A stretch of DNA of 64,000 bases from Bacillota bacterium. GTDB lineage: Bacteria; Armatimonadota; HRBIN16. The position numbers and the translations under genes are program-made. Below, piece after piece: positions 1-8,851 of this stretch; within the stretch, counting starts at the first letter, position 1, and the number at the start of each line of letters is the position of its first letter. Location of the stretch: the NCBI GenBank assembly GCA_023511455.1, contig JAIMBJ010000001.1, positions 65,146-129,145 of the forward strand. The letters run 5' to 3'. The notes under the pieces were generated by a model. That model had not been told where the DNA came from, did no database searches, and was given only the letters and a program-made list of their open reading frames with translations.

Positions 1-1037
1 GCGAAATCCCGCACGATGAGGAAGTACGGGGCAAACCCGGTTTTTTCAATGACATCCAGCTCGTACGCCAGCCTTTGCTCCACTTCAGGAGTAACCGGGT
101 GGTATTTGCGTCTCATCCCCTCCCGGGCCAGATGCGTCAGATAGCTGATGGCTGTGTGCCCTGCAGGGAGGTCCGGCTCGGGCAGATGCACCCGCCCGAA
201 GTCCAGACGCAGGTCCACCATCTCTGCAATGCGCAGAGTATTTTCCAGCGCCTCCGGGTGTTCGGGAAACAGCTGAGCCATCTGTTCGGGGGTTTTCAAG
301 TAGAATTCGTTGGAGCCATAGCGCAGGCGGTCTTCATCCTGTATCGTTTTGCCCGTCTGGATACACAACAGCACGTCATGCGCACGGGCGTCTTCCGCGG
401 TCAGGTAGTGTACGTCGTTGGTACATATCAAGGGGACACCGAGTTCACGAGAGAGTTTCACCAGTCCGTCGCGGATGGCCCTCTGCTCGCTCAGCCCGTG
501 GTCCTGCAGTTCGATGAAGTAGTTCTCTTTGCCGAAGAGGTCGCGGTAGAAGCCCGCGATGCGCAACGCCCTGTCGTAATCGCGGTTAATCAGCGCCACA
601 CAAACCTCACTGCTCAGGCAGCCGCTGGTAGCAATCAATCCTTCGCAATATTCCTGCAGTAGCTCGTGGTCGACACGCGGTTTGTAGTAGAAACCTTCCA
701 GCGATGCAATAGTGCTTAGGCGTATCAGGTTCTTGTAGCCTGTGAGGTTTTTCGCCAGCAGAAGCAGGTGGAAAGCCGAAGAGTCCTTGCGTGGGTCGCG
801 GTCAGTGCGCTTACGGGGTGCTACATACACTTCACAGCCGATGATAGGTTTGATGCCTGCTTCAAGGCAAGCCTCGTAGAACTCGATGACACCGCTCATG
901 ACGCCATGGTCGGTAATCGCCAGAGCAGGCATCCCCAGATTGGCTACTTGCTGCACAAGCGGTTTGATGCGATTTGCCCCATCCAGCAGACTGTATTCCG
1001 TATGCGTATGCAGATGCACAAATCCCGGTCGCGACAT
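1..1037 (-). CDS. dnaE: DNA polymerase III subunit alpha, N-terminal part (runs off the window)
   Basis: Replicative DNA polymerase catalytic subunit. Only the first ~345 residues are present because the gene leaves the window at base 1. The minus-strand ATG is at 1037-1035. The protein opens with HLHTHTEYSLLDG, the PHP-domain signature of bacterial DnaE, followed by ITDHGVMSG, CEVYVAPR and CTNDVHYLTAED, all typical PHP-domain segments. The visible stretch is the PHP domain and the beginning of the palm region. It is transcribed leftwards, divergent from the Uma2 gene, and the ~390-bp gap between them should hold both promoters. The family assignment is secure; length and C-terminal domains cannot be seen. 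Confidence 0.96.
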   Translation of the reverse strand, partial: MSRPGFVHLHTHTEYSLLDGANRIKPLVQQVANLGMPALAITDHGVMSGVIEFYEACLEAGIKPIIGCEVYVAPRKRTDRDPRKDSSAFHLLLLAKNLTGYKNLIRLSTIASLEGFYYKPRVDHELLQEYCEGLIATSGCLSSEVCVALINRDYDRALRIAGFYRDLFGKENYFIELQDHGLSEQRAIRDGLVKLSRELGVPLICTNDVHYLTAEDARAHDVLLCIQTGKTIQDEDRLRYGSNEFYLKTPEQMAQLFPEHPEALENTLRIAEMVDLRLDFGRVHLPEPDLPAGHTAISYLTHLAREGMRRKYHPVTPEVEQRLAYELDVIEKTGFAPYFLIVRDF

Positions 1038-1145
1038 CGCTTTTTGACCCCCGGCTCCCGTTCCTGCGAGGCTCAGCCCAGTGGGCTGGGAAAAAGTAGA
1101 TAAAAGTCAGCGCAAACAACATGTAGTAATATTGTATCGCTACTC

Positions 1146-1161
1146 ACACAATATATTGTGT
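1146..1161. promoter_or_regulatory. Perfect 16-bp palindrome in the dnaE / Uma2 divergent gap
   Basis: ACACAATATATTGTGT is a perfect two-fold palindrome. It lies ~110 bp upstream of the dnaE ATG in an AT-rich patch. A TACAAT -10-like hexamer for leftward transcription (1136-1131) sits just inside it, so the palindrome would overlap the -35 zone of a dnaE promoter. An operator for a dimeric regulator is the natural reading, but no regulator is identified. In the rest of the 1038-1431 gap I see no gene. Confidence 0.45.
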
Positions 1162-1431
1162 TGTCCTTGCCATGCGCAGATATTCTACACAATCTGGAGC
1201 GCAGTTGTAAAGGGGTTTCGAGAGGCTTTGAAGAAAATTTTTTTTGCCAATCCCTTCTGCTTTCTCGTGGCATGGCGGAACTCGCTATACCCCTTTTGAA
1301 CATTCACCGTTGTCGCCGGGATTCCTGCCTGCGACCGCGGTTCATTGACTCGGCAATCGCTTTGGTGGTAGTATGGTTTGTGGAGTAAGTCGCCCTATTG
1401 CCGAATCACGGCTGCGGCAGGAGGTTTTACT

Positions 1432-2112
1432 ATGTCGGTAACCGTATCCAAGTCCCCGCCCGAAGGGGTCCGTCGCCTCCGCATGAGTTATGAGCAGTTT
1501 CTGGCGTGGAGCCAAGAAGATACCCATGCGGAATGGGTAGAGGGGGAGGTTATCGTCTTTATGCCACCGAAAGATAGACATCAGGATATCGTTCAATTTC
1601 TGGTCGCTCTGCTGAGCAGCTATGTGAGTTTTTATGGGTTGGGTAAGGTTCGCTCTGCCCCCTTTGAGATGCGTTTGGAACGCTCCGCGCGGGAACCCGA
1701 CATCCTGTTTGTTTCTCAGGCGAACCTGCACCGCCTCACCGCCGAGCGGCTGCAGGGGGCTGCCGATTTGGTGGTAGAGGTGGTCTCGGAAGAGAGCCAG
1801 CAACGCGACCGCGTGCAGAAGTTCGGGGAATACCAGTCTGGCGGGGTGCGCGAATACTGGCTGATTGACTCGCGCCCGGAGGTGGAACCGGAGTTTTACG
1901 TGTTGAACGACGCGGGCAAGTTTGAGCGTGCAGTGTTAGAGGACGGCGTGTTTCGTTCGCGCGTGTTGGTGGGCTTCTGGTTGCGAGTGGAGTGGGTGAC
2001 CGCTGCGGAGATGCCAGAGCCGCTGGGCGTTTTTGCGGAGATAGTGGGGTTGCCAGAAGAGGTGAAGCAGACCCTCCGCCGGATTGCACAGCAAGGACCG
2101 CAAAGCCTGTGA
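1432..2112 (+). CDS. Uma2 family (DUF820) putative restriction-like endonuclease
   Basis: A 226-residue protein of the Uma2/DUF820 family, which has a PD-(D/E)XK nuclease-like fold. Members are abundant in cyanobacteria, Chloroflexi and Armatimonadota, and their function is mostly unknown. Family marks are [11 protein letters not shown] near the start, the acidic [13 protein letters not shown], the REPDILFV strand with the catalytic-type Asp, [10 protein letters not shown] with the Glu, and [22 protein letters not shown]. The ATG at 1432 is chosen because GGCAGGAGG lies 7 nt upstream; the frame is open further upstream but without a ribosome site. It stands alone; the URO-D gene follows after 16 bp and may be cotranscribed. 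Confidence 0.85.
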   Translation: MSVTVSKSPPEGVRRLRMSYEQFLAWSQEDTHAEWVEGEVIVFMPPKDRHQDIVQFLVALLSSYVSFYGLGKVRSAPFEMRLERSAREPDILFVSQANLHRLTAERLQGAADLVVEVVSEESQQRDRVQKFGEYQSGGVREYWLIDSRPEVEPEFYVLNDAGKFERAVLEDGVFRSRVLVGFWLRVEWVTAAEMPEPLGVFAEIVGLPEEVKQTLRRIAQQGPQSL

Positions 2113-2128
2113 GAGGAGACGACGCAGC

Positions 2129-3388
2129 ATGACTCCACGCGAGCGATTCCGCGCTATCGTTCGCGGACAGCAGCCCGACCGGATGCCATACTTTTATGGT
2201 GGTCCTCGCGCGTCCACCTTCGCTGCCTGGCGCAAGCAGGGACTTTCCGAAGAGCAGTACCGCCACTGGAGTGCGTTCATCGGTGAGGAAGGCTTCACAG
2301 GCATCGGCAAGTTCGACTGCGGACCTATCCCCCGCTTTGAGGAGCGGGTGCTGGAAGAGCACGGCAACGTGCGCATCTGGATCGACCATTGGGGCGTGAA
2401 GCGGATGGATGCTATCCATCAGCCCACCGCGGGTTTCGCCACCAGACGATACCTGGAGTTTCCCGTAAAGACATCTGACGACTTCGAGGAGATGAAAAAA
2501 CGCTTCGACCCACATACGCCGGAACGCACTATCCCTCTGCCCGGTGAGAACGAACGCCCCACCCTGAACCCCGACGGCTACCGCGTGTATCAGGCGACCG
2601 TCTGCTGGCGCGACCGCGTGGAGGAGTGCAACCAGAGCGAAAATCCGGTTTCCCTTGTCGTTCCCGGTTTGTGGTGGACGGCGCGGGACTGGGCGGGCTT
2701 CGAAGGGCTTTGCATGATGTGCGTGGAACAGCCGAACTTAGTGCATGAGATGATGGAGTACTGGACGTGGTTCATCACGGAGCTGTTCGACGAGCCCCTG
2801 CGGGCGATCAAGGTGGACCTGGTGATTCTGAACGAGGATATGGCGTTCAAAACGCACGCCATGATTTCTCCCTGCATGATGCGCGAGTTCATGCTGCCCC
2901 GCTACCGTCGGCTGTACCGATTCTTCAAGGAGCGCGGGGTGGAGTGCGTCATGATGGACTCCGACGGCTACATCGGGCAGATTCTGGACGTGTTCCATCC
3001 CAACGCGCTGGACGGAAGCACTCCGGTGGAGATTGCGGCGAACAATGACCCCGAGCGTTACCTGCGTCAATATCCCCACCTGTTCCTGATGGGCGGCATC
3101 GACAAACGGGAGCTGATGCGCAGCAAGGCAGAGGTGCGCCGGGAGGTGGTGAAACGCTACCGTGCCGCCCGAGAGCTCAGTCGCTATATCCCTACCGTAG
3201 ACCACGGCGTACCACCTGACGTACCCTTGCGCAACTTCCTGTACATGGTGGAGCTCATCAAAGGCTTTGCGCAGGGTGAGGATTTGGATACCTACGAGCC
3301 TCCCTGCGTCCTCGAGCGCCAGCTGGGACCGATCGAAGAGATGTTCGACCCGCTGAAAGCCATCGAGGAGGCGTATGGGGAGGAGTAA
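2129..3388 (+). CDS. Uroporphyrinogen decarboxylase (URO-D) domain family protein
   Basis: A 419-residue TIM-barrel protein of the URO-D superfamily. It opens [25 protein letters not shown], the characteristic N-terminus of the large, mostly uncharacterised group related to uroporphyrinogen decarboxylase and corrinoid methyltransferases. Later marks are [36 protein letters not shown] and [14 protein letters not shown]. It is probably not the haem enzyme HemE, which is shorter and has no haem neighbours here; a methyltransferase or demethylase-like role is possible but not shown. GAGAGGAGA precedes the ATG at 2129. It converges with the aldo/keto reductase, with 17 bp between the stops. Confidence 0.85.
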   Translation: MTPRERFRAIVRGQQPDRMPYFYGGPRASTFAAWRKQGLSEEQYRHWSAFIGEEGFTGIGKFDCGPIPRFEERVLEEHGNVRIWIDHWGVKRMDAIHQPTAGFATRRYLEFPVKTSDDFEEMKKRFDPHTPERTIPLPGENERPTLNPDGYRVYQATVCWRDRVEECNQSENPVSLVVPGLWWTARDWAGFEGLCMMCVEQPNLVHEMMEYWTWFITELFDEPLRAIKVDLVILNEDMAFKTHAMISPCMMREFMLPRYRRLYRFFKERGVECVMMDSDGYIGQILDVFHPNALDGSTPVEIAANNDPERYLRQYPHLFLMGGIDKRELMRSKAEVRREVVKRYRAARELSRYIPTVDHGVPPDVPLRNFLYMVELIKGFAQGEDLDTYEPPCVLERQLGPIEEMFDPLKAIEEAYGEE

Positions 3389-3405
3389 GCGCAATCACTC
3401 CTCCG

Positions 3406-4260
3406 TCAAGGCCACTCGTGGTATATACTGGCTACCTGCATCGCGAACGGCTTCGCTCGCTCCTCAAGCTGACGTCGGGCTTCGCGGAATAGTGGTCGGA
3501 AGTTTCTGGCAGCCTGCACCAGTTCGCGCAGTTCGCGCAGGGAGTTGGGCAAAATAACCGCTGTGTGGACGGGATGGCTCATCGTGTAGCGGAACAGCTC
3601 CTCTACCGAGAACCGCCCATCGCCCACCAGTCTCCCAACGCCCATTACCTTCATCACCGCCAGACCTATCTGCTTCTGCACGGCGAACTCCAGAAACTCG
3701 CGAGCAAAGGTACGGGGGTGATGCGGCTCCGCCGGGTTCAAGGGGAACAACACCATGTCAAAGGGAAACCGTTCGAGCATTGTCCTTAAGACCCTCGGGT
3801 CATTATGCCCCGAGACGCCGATGTAGCGCACTATCTTCTGTTCCTTCGCCTGCTGGAAGGCTCGCATTGCGCCGTTCGGGGAAAACAGTTGCTCTACCTC
3901 GTGTGGGTAGGAAACGTGGTGCACAATCCACTGGTCCAGCCTGTTCGTGCGCAGGCGGCGGAGGCTTTCCTGCAGCTCAGGCCAGGCTCCATCGTAATCG
4001 CGGCGTGCGCTCTTGGTGCTGAGGAACACCTTATTGCGGATGCCCTGTATGGCTTCCCCGAAGATGATCTCGCTGTTGCCGTTGGCATACTGCACGGCGG
4101 TGTCTAAATAGTAGACGCCTGACTCTATCGCTTCGCGGATGATGGCGACCGCCTGCTGACGGCGGTTGAGGTCTTGCAGCACGCCCGCCCCACCCAGCGC
4201 CAGGATGGGCATCTGGATGCCCGTCTTGCCGTAAACACGAGTAGGAATAGTGTTTTTCAT
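3406..4260 (-). CDS. Aldo/keto reductase family protein
   Basis: NAD(P)H-dependent oxidoreductase-like TIM barrel of 284 residues. It starts MKNTIPTRVYGKTGIQMPILALGGAG, the usual opening of the family (YGKTG..MP.LALGG). The catalytic tetrad region is visible: YLDTAVQYANGNSE carries the Asp and Tyr, FLSTKSARRDYD the Lys, and IVHHVS the His. ATG 4260 is preferred over an in-frame TTG at 4314 because the family begins there. The substrate is unknown. It is transcribed leftwards, alone, from the gap before the helicase gene. Confidence 0.88.
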   Translation of the reverse strand: MKNTIPTRVYGKTGIQMPILALGGAGVLQDLNRRQQAVAIIREAIESGVYYLDTAVQYANGNSEIIFGEAIQGIRNKVFLSTKSARRDYDGAWPELQESLRRLRTNRLDQWIVHHVSYPHEVEQLFSPNGAMRAFQQAKEQKIVRYIGVSGHNDPRVLRTMLERFPFDMVLFPLNPAEPHHPRTFAREFLEFAVQKQIGLAVMKVMGVGRLVGDGRFSVEELFRYTMSHPVHTAVILPNSLRELRELVQAARNFRPLFREARRQLEERAKPFAMQVASIYHEWP

Positions 4261-4492
4261 GGTTATAGTGTACCCTGCGAACGGGCGGAAAAGTCTTTCC
4301 TGAGCAGGTGTCAAACGTCACAAAATCCTTCTTTGCCATAGTCACATCCTGTTGCACAATTACAGCAATCACATGGTGCGGTTATTAGAAAGTCAATGAT
4401 GTTTACCACCCTAGGAGTGCAGCCATGCTTGCTCTGTTAAGGAGATAGAAGGGGGAATAGGTAGGGAATGATGTCAGTCGCTTGGTAGAGTA

Positions 4493-4522
4493 TTGACGTT
4501 TTAGACGCAACATTACTATAAT
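4493..4522 (+). promoter_or_regulatory. Sigma-70-type promoter for the DUF4011 helicase gene
   Basis: TTGACG (4493-4498), an 18-bp spacer and TATAAT (4517-4522) form a near-consensus promoter. The predicted start near 4529 gives a ~48-nt leader to the GTG at 4577. The rest of the 4261-4492 gap shows no gene. Confidence 0.75.
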
Positions 4523-4576
4523 GTGCGTTAGGGCACGGTGAAGGTCAGACGTAATTACGAGCGAGGAGAGACTTCT

Positions 4577-5224
4577 GTGGACGACATTAGTCTTATTAGG
4601 CTGCGCATCGAGAATGCTCGGAAACGCCTCATCGACCTTAGCCTGAGGAATAGGTTTTTGAACTATCGGGTCGGTAGCCGTGCAGCAATTGAGATTACCG
4701 ATGTAGACCCGGACTCTTTGTACAACATGTTAGTTCAAGAAGCGAAGTCGTTGAAGCTGCTACCTCAGAATGATGACGAATTGGATTTAGCGGACCTAGA
4801 TACTAGAAGTTCTAACCCAACTACAGCGAAAAAGCTGCGGGTGAAGGAGACAGAAAAGTCACTCGAGAACAAGCTGTTAAGATTTTACCGGGAGTCCCGT
4901 ACGATTCAGGAAGAACAGGGTATCAACCTTCTCTTCTTAGCGTTGGGACTTTTACAGTGGTTTGAAGCGGATGGTGAACAGATAGCCCGCTATGCACCAA
5001 TGTTGTTGATCCCAATTACCATTGAACGTACTACGGCAAAGAGTTTCACCCTTAGCCATGACGGAACAGAAATCGTTAGCAATCTGTCAATGATCGAAAA
5101 AGCAAAAGATTTCGGTATCAGGCTTTCTGAGTTTGACCAGGAAGGCGGTAGCGTGAGTAATTACTTTAATCTCATTTCCAGGCAAGTTTCTTCGTTGAAA
5201 CAATGGACAGTCATACCGGGGTAG
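4577..5224 (+). CDS. DUF4011 helicase-nuclease, N-terminal piece up to an in-frame TAG
   Basis: First 215 residues of a large DUF4011-type superfamily 1 helicase. The GTG at 4577 is chosen because GAGGAG (4563-4568) lies 8 nt upstream; an alternative GTG at 4538 lacks a good site. The piece carries the DUF4011 hallmarks RKRLIDLSLRNRFLNYR and LFLALGLLQWFE..YAPMLLIPI. Translation then meets TAG at 5222-5224 after WTVIPG. The same reading frame continues at once with AVIGFFNYAKYVMFKDLDENNW, which is exactly the conserved continuation expected for the family. The gene is therefore one reading frame split by one amber codon, not two genes. Codon use and base composition are visibly more AT-rich than in the flanking trp and aldo/keto reductase genes, which suggests transfer. 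Confidence 0.8.
   Translation: MDDISLIRLRIENARKRLIDLSLRNRFLNYRVGSRAAIEITDVDPDSLYNMLVQEAKSLKLLPQNDDELDLADLDTRSSNPTTAKKLRVKETEKSLENKLLRFYRESRTIQEEQGINLLFLALGLLQWFEADGEQIARYAPMLLIPITIERTTAKSFTLSHDGTEIVSNLSMIEKAKDFGIRLSEFDQEGGSVSNYFNLISRQVSSLKQWTVIPG
5222..5224 (+). other. In-frame amber codon inside the DUF4011 helicase frame
   Basis: TAG at codon 216 counted from the GTG at 4577. Both sides share the reading frame (codon starts equal 2 modulo 3), and conserved DUF4011-helicase sequence runs across it. A single substitution (for example CAG, GAG, AAG or TGG to TAG) explains it. Alternatives are readthrough by a suppressor tRNA or a sequencing error. Confidence 0.85.
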
Positions 5225-5260
5225 GCCGTCATTGGTTTCTTTAATTATGCGAAATATGTA

Positions 5261-8200
5261 ATGTTCAAAGACCTGGATGAGAACAATTGGAAACCGGGTA
5301 GTAAGCCGGAAGAGCATGAGATAGTGCAGATATTATTTGGCGACAATGAACATCCTAGCCTATGTAACGCAATCGAACTTAGTGGTAACCTTGATGAAAT
5401 ACGCCCAGTAAAAGGTTCACTTGAAGTTTATGACGCAGACTCATCGCAGCTCGAGGCCATTGTTCAGGCAAAGAACGCCAAGCCAATGATTATAGAAGGT
5501 CCGCCCGGAACTGGTAAATCGCAGACAATTACAAACTTGATCGCTGAAGCCGTGTATGAGGGGAAGAAAGTGTTGTTTGTCGCGGAAAAACGTGCAGCGT
5601 TAGAGGTGGTAGTGCGAAGATTAGATGAAGCTAGTTTGTCACAGATGTGTATTGAGCTTCATAGCAGTAAGGCGATTAAGAAATCCTTCTACGAGAGCCT
5701 AAAAAGGACGATAGAGTACGAGACTAGTTCAGTCAAGGGGATTCAACAGCAGCTCCAAGAATTAGAGCAGGTCCGAATGAAGCTTAATGAATACTGCTCA
5801 GCGCTACACACCCCTGTATCTCAGTATGGTGTCAGCCCATATCAGTGCGCGAATGAGTTGATTAAATTGGGAGTGAGGGCGAACGGACGGAGACCTCTTC
5901 GCTTCACGATGATGAAGGATTGGGATTTGAACACCTATCAGTCCGTGCGTGAGATTGTTCAGAGATTTGAGACATACAGACAACGCTATGGGGTACCTGT
6001 GCGTAACCCATTTTGGGGTAGCGAACTTCGAAGCATATCCTCGGAAGTGCTCGAGGAGGTACGAACACGCGTTAAGACGACGTTGGAGCGGTTGCAGAGG
6101 GCTGAAGACACACTACAGCGCCTACGCTCCTATTCAGAATTAGACATTGACCTGCGCGAAGTCGTTCGCTCTAACAGGTCCTCGTGGGAAGAGAAACTAC
6201 CTCAAATCCGTCTTGCTGTCCACTCGTTCGGCCGCCGTTGGTATCGGTTTGCTGTTCCTGCCTTTTTGATTGCTAGCATCGATTTAAGCCGGCTCCTAAG
6301 GCGACGGGCGCCTATGAACTCTGAGGTACTTTTGAAGATTGTTTATAGCGCACTATCTATCGTGGAATATGAGAGCGAATTAGAAGCACTGTGTGACCTA
6401 CTACAGGCGCAGGTCATTAGGCAGCACCTCTCTTCTTTACCTTACAGCGAGCAGATGGTAAAGCTGGAAGAGTGGAACAATTGCATATCGGACTTGGGAC
6501 ATCTTGTACGTTTCAACTGTTTGACCGATGACGCGCAAAGGGCGGGTGTCTCGTGGCTAGCCGATTTGGCAAAAAGCGGTGCTGTATCTCTCTCTGAGTT
6601 CGACTGGACATGGTATCAAGGAATATTCGATGAAGCGCTTAGCCAACGACCGGTGCTTCGGAAATGCGAGCCAGAAGACTACGCTGATTTAACGGCAAAG
6701 TTTAAAGAGTTAGACAATCTACTGCTACAAATTAACCGGCTACGCGTTGCAGAAAAGCACGCTTCGCAAATCCCCCGATACAGGGGGGCAGGAAACCTCT
6801 TGATGCTTCAGCGCGAAATCAGGAAACAACGAGCACAAAAGCCTGTTCGCAGGATAATGAGTGAAGCTGGCGCTGCAATACTTGATATCAAACCAGTGTT
6901 TATGATGTCCCCCCTATCGGTGGCGTTATATCTTCCTCCGAACAGCGCGCAGTTTGACTTAGTCATTTTTGATGAGGCAAGTCAGGTGAAACCAGAGGAC
7001 GCACTTGGTGCTATTCTTCGTGCCAAACAAGTCGTAGTGGTTTGCGATAGTCAGCAGCTTCCCCCGACGACGTTTTTTGACAAGTTGGTTGAGGACGATA
7101 TCTCGGAGGCTGAACAGGAAGAGGACATAACGGGCGGCATCGAAAGCATCCTTGACATGGCTTGTGCGGCCTTGCCCCCTAGGCACCCATGGCACAGACT
7201 TTTACGTTGGCACTACAGAAGCAAGCATCACTCACTCATTGAATGTTCCAATCGCCTCTTCTATCGCGATCGGTTGGTGATACCTCCGAGCAATCTGCTT
7301 ATGTGCAAGGAGCTTGGTGTGGTCTTCCATCCGGTACCTGAGGGTGTTTATGAAAGGGGACGAACTAGAACGAACAGGGTTGAGGCTAGCAAGGTGGCAG
7401 ATGCTATCATTGAACACCTGAAACACTCGTGGAACCTTTCACTAGGGGTTGCTGCCTTTAGTGTCGCCCAGCAACACGCTGTTGAAGATGAACTAGAGAT
7501 GCGTAGGCGAGACGACCCAGCCCTCGATACAATGCTTTGCGAATTTGACAAAAGGCATCTGCACGAGCCGCTATTTATTAAGAACCTCGAGACTATACAG
7601 GGCGACGAGAGAGATGTCATTTTCATCAGCGTGGGCTACGGCAGGGATGAGCAAGGGAGTCTTTCAATGAACTCTGGACCGCTTAACAAAGAAGGGGGTG
7701 AACGAAGGCTAAATGTACTCATAACTCGCGCGAGACACCGCTGCGAAGTTTTCAGTGGCATCCGTTTCGTAGACCTACGAATGGATGATTCCTGGCCGAA
7801 GGGGGTCAGGGCACTGTATACCTTTCTCAGGTATGCTGAGACTGGAGATTTGGACGAACCACCTGTAGTGGAAAAGGAACCTATGTCGCCGTTTGAGGAG
7901 GATGTTCTAAACGTGCTGCGTGAATGGGGGTATGAAGTGAGACCGCAGGTAGGCACTGCCGGATTCTACGTAGACATCGGGGTTGTGAACCCCCTGAATC
8001 CGGCTGAGTATATTTTAGGGGTCGAATGTGATGGCGCACAATACCACTCTTCGCGCAGCGCCAGGGATAGCGACCGCCTCCGCCAACAGATTTTGGAGCA
8101 ATGGGGTTGGCAGATACACCGGATATGGAGCACAAGCTGGTATAGGAATAACGAACACGAGCGGCAGCGCCTGAAAAAGGCTGTAGAGGACGCAATCAAC

Positions 8201-8851
8201 CGTGTCTCGGAAGTTAAGGTGTGGTCGGTCCCTAAACACGTTCCTGAAAAAAGAGACGAAAACCCAGTTATTCCCGTAGTGAACAACGGAGTAAGCCAAA
8301 CAACACCTTCTCGCGACGGCGGTTTGTTCCCTGATTATCGTTTTGCTAATATCGCAAAACTGTCAATCACAAGTACAACTGCATTGTCTAGAAGTGTGGT
8401 TATGGTTGCTAAGGAAGAATCCCCTGTGCATATTGAGGAGCTAATTCGCCGGATACGCGAGGCTGGCGGCTATGCACGTGCAGGAACCAAGATTCGAAGC
8501 GACATCATGGCTGCTCTAAGGGCAGTTGAGCGAGCTGGAAAAGTCATCTGTGACGGCGAATTCGTGTGGATAAAGCCTCAGAAAACACCCGTGCCCCGCA
8601 ATCGGAGTAACATGCCTCCTCAGTACAAGAAAATAGAATATATCCATCCTGAAGAACTTCGGCAGGGTATACTATATGTTGTGAAAAACTCTTACGGGAT
8701 TGAGGCAACCGAGTTGGTCAAAGAGGTTATCAGGATGTTTGGTTTTGAAAGGACAACCTCGAACATGCTTAGAACGGTACAAATACAGGTAGAATCGCTT
8801 ATCAGTGGAGGAAAGATTATCAACGATAATGGCGTACTCAGACTGACATAG
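5261..8851 (+). CDS. DUF4011 helicase-nuclease, main part (SF1 helicase, PD-(D/E)XK nuclease, DUF3320)
   Basis: The 1196 residues after the amber codon; homology actually resumes at 5225. Motifs in order: Q-type motif DADSSQLEAIVQAK, Walker A GPPGTGKSQT (about residues 308-317 of the joined protein), Walker B FDEASQ (D799/E800), CDSQQLPPTTFF, then QGDERDVIFISVG and LNVLITRARHR of superfamily 1 helicases. Next comes an MTES_1575/Vsr-like nuclease fold (VDIGVVNP, ILGVECDGAQYHSS, HRIWSTSWYRN) and finally a DUF3320 winged-helix-like tail (IEELIRRIREAGG). This architecture is known from stand-alone anti-phage proteins (Hhe-type, recalled from memory). The final stop is also TAG. The 3' end overlaps convergent trpC by 14 bp. 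If the amber codon is real and not read through, the N-terminal domain is separated and the protein is probably inactive. Confidence 0.85.
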   Translation: MFKDLDENNWKPGSKPEEHEIVQILFGDNEHPSLCNAIELSGNLDEIRPVKGSLEVYDADSSQLEAIVQAKNAKPMIIEGPPGTGKSQTITNLIAEAVYEGKKVLFVAEKRAALEVVVRRLDEASLSQMCIELHSSKAIKKSFYESLKRTIEYETSSVKGIQQQLQELEQVRMKLNEYCSALHTPVSQYGVSPYQCANELIKLGVRANGRRPLRFTMMKDWDLNTYQSVREIVQRFETYRQRYGVPVRNPFWGSELRSISSEVLEEVRTRVKTTLERLQRAEDTLQRLRSYSELDIDLREVVRSNRSSWEEKLPQIRLAVHSFGRRWYRFAVPAFLIASIDLSRLLRRRAPMNSEVLLKIVYSALSIVEYESELEALCDLLQAQVIRQHLSSLPYSEQMVKLEEWNNCISDLGHLVRFNCLTDDAQRAGVSWLADLAKSGAVSLSEFDWTWYQGIFDEALSQRPVLRKCEPEDYADLTAKFKELDNLLLQINRLRVAEKHASQIPRYRGAGNLLMLQREIRKQRAQKPVRRIMSEAGAAILDIKPVFMMSPLSVALYLPPNSAQFDLVIFDEASQVKPEDALGAILRAKQVVVVCDSQQLPPTTFFDKLVEDDISEAEQEEDITGGIESILDMACAALPPRHPWHRLLRWHYRSKHHSLIECSNRLFYRDRLVIPPSNLLMCKELGVVFHPVPEGVYERGRTRTNRVEASKVADAIIEHLKHSWNLSLGVAAFSVAQQHAVEDELEMRRRDDPALDTMLCEFDKRHLHEPLFIKNLETIQGDERDVIFISVGYGRDEQGSLSMNSGPLNKEGGERRLNVLITRARHRCEVFSGIRFVDLRMDDSWPKGVRALYTFLRYAETGDLDEPPVVEKEPMSPFEEDVLNVLREWGYEVRPQVGTAGFYVDIGVVNPLNPAEYILGVECDGAQYHSSRSARDSDRLRQQILEQWGWQIHRIWSTSWYRNNEHERQRLKKAVEDAINRVSEVKVWSVPKHVPEKRDENPVIPVVNNGVSQTTPSRDGGLFPDYRFANIAKLSITSTTALSRSVVMVAKEESPVHIEELIRRIREAGGYARAGTKIRSDIMAALRAVERAGKVICDGEFVWIKPQKTPVPRNRSNMPPQYKKIEYIHPEELRQGILYVVKNSYGIEATELVKEVIRMFGFERTTSNMLRTVQIQVESLISGGKIINDNGVLRLT

